The notes beneath the pieces were generated by a model that was not told the origin of the DNA, ran no database searches, and was given only the letters and a program-made list of their open reading frames with translations. Shown here in pieces: positions 32,049 to 34,169 of a stretch of DNA of 34,169 bases. The DNA lies in assembly GCA_020052645.1 (NCBI GenBank), contig JAGVOQ010000027.1, positions 1 through 34,169 of the forward strand, given 5' to 3'. How positions within the stretch are numbered: position 1 is the stretch's first letter; every line of letters starts with the position of its first letter. The DNA is from Candidatus Omnitrophota bacterium. GTDB lineage: Bacteria; Omnitrophota; Gorgyraeia; Velamenicoccales; Velamenicoccaceae. The translations under genes and the position numbers were made by a program.

Positions 32049-32312
32049 ATGGATAAGGATAAAAAACTATATAAAGTCGTCTCTTTTCTTGATCGGGAAG
32101 AGCTGGATTTTTTGGATGATGTTGTCAAAGACATTTATTTTAATCATGGTATTAAGATCCCGCGTGCCAAATTGATTGAAGAGATTATTGAGGCTTTAAA
32201 AGATAAAAAAGACGGTGATGCGCTCAAAGCTTTAGAAGAAGGATTTATTAAGATGTTTAAAGAAGAGAAAAACATTGAAAAGAAGAACAGAGAGGTCCCA
32301 AATGAAAAATAA
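32049..32312 (+). CDS. Small ribbon-helix-helix-like protein under riboswitch control
   Basis: An 87-residue charged protein that I cannot assign to a named family. YKVVSFLDREELDFLDDVVKDIYFNHGIKIPRAKLIEEIIEAL (residues 8-50) looks like a beta-strand plus two helices of the RHH/Arc type, with PRAKLIEEII as the second helix; the rest is Lys/Glu-rich helix. A DNA-binding regulator is the best guess. GGAG lies 5 bases before the ATG. It is the first gene after the c-di-GMP riboswitch and overlaps the glycosidase gene by 11 bp, so the two are translationally coupled. Confidence 0.6.
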   Translation: MDKDKKLYKVVSFLDREELDFLDDVVKDIYFNHGIKIPRAKLIEEIIEALKDKKDGDALKALEEGFIKMFKEEKNIEKKNREVPNEK

Positions 32313-34169
32313 TGATTTTTTAGTAAACCCCGTTAGAGAACGGAGTTCTCTAACGGTTTGCGCTGATGGTGGCTTTAAACCACCGTCGACTTTATCACTG
32401 GATAACCGCCGACTAAAGTCGGCGGCTTTCTCTAACGGGGTAAAGGCCGGGATTTATGTTTTTATGATCGGCTTGAGTCTAACAATGGCTTTTGGCGTAG
32501 GCACAACCTTGTGCTTTGGCGTACCGAGCGATGTCACTATTGATCAGGGGAAAAATCTCCTTATGGTAAAAAAACCAAATGATATAGCGGCACGGCCCTT
32601 TGTTATCAGGGGCGTTGATTGGTCTCCAGCGACAAAAGCGCCTAAGACCGGGCCAAATCCTTTAAACCTAAGCCTAACGGTGGATTATGGTTTCTTTTTT
32701 GATTGGGATGGTCGTAATCCACAAGGTCATGAGGTATTTAATTATTGGCTTAAAAATCAGCTCTCGGAGAATTATTTAAAAGATATCCCTCTTATGAGAC
32801 AAATAAAAACAAATGCTGTGCGTATATATCATAGCTTAGGAAGCAGTGTGGAAGATTACAATGCGATCGCCCAAGCTATCAAGCCTATTCTCGATGCATT
32901 TTATAATAATGGACAGGATAGCATTATGGTAATCCTGACCGTGGCGATGTCTAAAAGCGACCTCGATTCTCAAAAATACATGCAGGTCGTTAATGCCTTT
33001 AAGGATCATCCTGCGATTTTGATGTGGGCGATAGGCAATGAATGGAATTTGAATAAACTTTATGGCTATGTGACGTTAGATGAAGCATCGGCTGCCGTGA
33101 ACCAAGCGGCCCAAAACATCAAAGCCATTGATGCGCATCATCCCGTTTCATCAATTTTAGGTGATGTATTTGATAATAAAGGGGATTCTTCTTTATGGAT
33201 CATCAAGGATGTTATTTTGCGGTGTCCTAATATTGATGTTTGGGGCCTTAATGTTTACCGGGGAAGCAGCTTTGGAACTTTGTTTCAGGATTGGCAGAAT
33301 GCCTGGAAACAACAATCGCTGCTTGTAAAACCATTTTATATAAGTGAATACGGCATAGATAGTTTTAATACGACGAACTATACGCCACAAGGTCATTACG
33401 CCACGAGCGTCGTTGGGTGCGAAGACCAACAGAAACAAGCGGATATCAATGTGGCTTTGTGGAGAGAGATCAAGAGCCAGTTGCATTTGCCGGCGCAACT
33501 TTTTACAGACGCTTGTGTCGGTGGTCTGATATTTGAATTAAACGATGAACTATGGAAAGTCGGGAATTATAATGCTAGGCTTGGTGGTCTGGTTGATTAC
33601 GCTGTGGATAAAAGTTATGACGCCTATAACAAAGAAGGTTTTATATTAGTTGGCAGTTCTCCTGACAATGTATTGAATGAAGAATATTTCGGATTATTAA
33701 CGGCAGATCGGCAGCCGAAGTCAGTTTATAACAGTCTCAAGACAGAGTGGCAGGATTTAACAGCGCCGACAAAGCCCATTGTTACAGATAAAGATGTCTA
33801 TACAACCATAAACAATCAACTCGATGCTTCTTGGGTATCATCTGATCCTGAATCAGGCATTTTCGAGTATCAATATAAAATAACCCAAGATTCACCCACA
33901 GGGACTGTTGTTAGAGATTGGACATCAACGGGGCTATCTAATAAAGTCGCGGCTGGCGCATTAAGCTTAACTAATGGTAAAACCTATTATTTCAGTGTCA
34001 AAGCCATCAATGGTGTTGAGTTATGGAGCGCTATCGGTTGTTCTGATGGTATCAAGGTTGATACTATGATGCCGACCAGCTTGAAAGCCACGACTGTTTC
34101 GAGTTCGCAGATAAACTTAAGCTGGAGTGGTCCAAGCAATGTTACGTTTTATATCGAGAGAAGCACCAG
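32302..34169 (+). CDS. Secreted GH-A clan glycosidase with FN3 domains (3' end outside window)
   Basis: The frame is open from ATG 32302 to the window end (622 residues visible). AGAGG precedes the ATG by 6 bases; ATG 32464 is a possible later start without a good site. Residues about 8-47 come from the palindromic element, then a hydrophobic signal segment (AGIYVFMIGLSLTMAFG, about 50-66). A TIM-barrel domain follows, with the acid/base Glu247 in IGNEWN and the likely nucleophile Glu349 in ISEYG, as in clan GH-A (GH2/GH5/GH72-like). From about residue 487 there are fibronectin type III-like domains (APTKPIVTDKD, and MPTSLKATTVSSSQINLSWS). It is probably a T2SS substrate acting on a surface or environmental polysaccharide, induced or repressed by c-di-GMP; exact GH family not determined. 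Confidence 0.8.
   Translation, partial: MKNNDFLVNPVRERSSLTVCADGGFKPPSTLSLDNRRLKSAAFSNGVKAGIYVFMIGLSLTMAFGVGTTLCFGVPSDVTIDQGKNLLMVKKPNDIAARPFVIRGVDWSPATKAPKTGPNPLNLSLTVDYGFFFDWDGRNPQGHEVFNYWLKNQLSENYLKDIPLMRQIKTNAVRIYHSLGSSVEDYNAIAQAIKPILDAFYNNGQDSIMVILTVAMSKSDLDSQKYMQVVNAFKDHPAILMWAIGNEWNLNKLYGYVTLDEASAAVNQAAQNIKAIDAHHPVSSILGDVFDNKGDSSLWIIKDVILRCPNIDVWGLNVYRGSSFGTLFQDWQNAWKQQSLLVKPFYISEYGIDSFNTTNYTPQGHYATSVVGCEDQQKQADINVALWREIKSQLHLPAQLFTDACVGGLIFELNDELWKVGNYNARLGGLVDYAVDKSYDAYNKEGFILVGSSPDNVLNEEYFGLLTADRQPKSVYNSLKTEWQDLTAPTKPIVTDKDVYTTINNQLDASWVSSDPESGIFEYQYKITQDSPTGTVVRDWTSTGLSNKVAAGALSLTNGKTYYFSVKAINGVELWSAIGCSDGIKVDTMMPTSLKATTVSSSQINLSWSGPSNVTFYIERST
32323..32441. repeat. Long palindromic element inside the glycosidase N-terminus
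   Basis: Outer arms ACCCCGTTAGAG (32327-32338) and CTCTAACGGGGT (32430-32441) enclose 115 bp. A compact palindrome GTAAACCCCGTTAGAGAAC-GGA-GTTCTC begins it. Inside are two more hairpins: GGTGG/CCACC (32368-32384) and CCGCCGACT-AA-AGTCGGCGG (32406-32425), the latter placed as in the gspH/gspJ copies. The whole element is in frame with the ORF but in a different phase, so it does not read LTGFT. Confidence 0.85.

Overview
The window is a 34 kb piece of an AT-rich, double-membraned anaerobic bacterium. Supporting signs are a type II secretion (T2SS) operon, an outer-membrane beta-barrel protein, two lipoprotein signal peptides, rubrerythrin, OsmC and a superoxide-reductase-like protein. The small CxxC-x17-CxxC zinc ribbon and the overall gene style suggest an uncultured lineage such as Omnitrophota (OP3). 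That placement is inference only; no rRNA or marker gene is present. I see no tRNA, rRNA, CRISPR array, transposase or phage gene.

Layout. 1-1325: the end of a TPR protein, a zinc-ribbon protein and an entericidin-like lipoprotein (both missed by a 60-residue cutoff), and a terminator. 1382-1616: two blocks of tandem repeats. 1778-8648: an envelope or glycolipid cluster with a GT-C transferase, a GT4 transferase, a methyltransferase, two radical SAM enzymes (one with a B12-type domain) and a DUF2062 protein. 8766-10784 on the minus strand: a fabF-like to plsC operon. 11143-12833: a secreted Cache protein, a SOR-like secreted protein and OsmC, the first two bracketed by palindromic repeats. 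12918-14756: a PgaB-like lipoprotein, apparently read from a leaderless mRNA. 14910-17493: a basic disordered protein, rubrerythrin, UppP and a DUF4870 protein. 17670-21755: a nickel regulon (nikR, a beta-barrel protein, nikMNQO) with recognisable NikR operators. 21777-23984: a DUF2156 protein and a MATE exporter. 24160-31765: a T2SS operon gspE-F-H-I-J-K-L-M without G, C, D or O. 31850-34169: a c-di-GMP-I riboswitch with a terminator, controlling a small RHH-like protein and a large secreted glycosidase that runs off the end.

The most unusual thing is a family of palindromic elements with arms GTAAACCCCGTTAGAG and CTCTAACGGGGTTTAC. Compact copies lie between genes. Longer copies (115-123 bp) sit over the translation starts of gspH, gspJ and the riboswitch-controlled glycosidase. 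In gspH and gspJ the right arm itself encodes the prepilin-peptidase motif LTGFT, and two copies place the start codon at the same offset (base 51 of 123). This looks like a coding-embedded repeat, comparable in idea to Rickettsia palindromic elements, that supplies or reshapes export signals.

A working model is that c-di-GMP induces a secreted glycosidase whose export goes through the adjacent T2SS, while the PgaB-like enzyme and glycosyltransferases belong to the same surface-polysaccharide economy.
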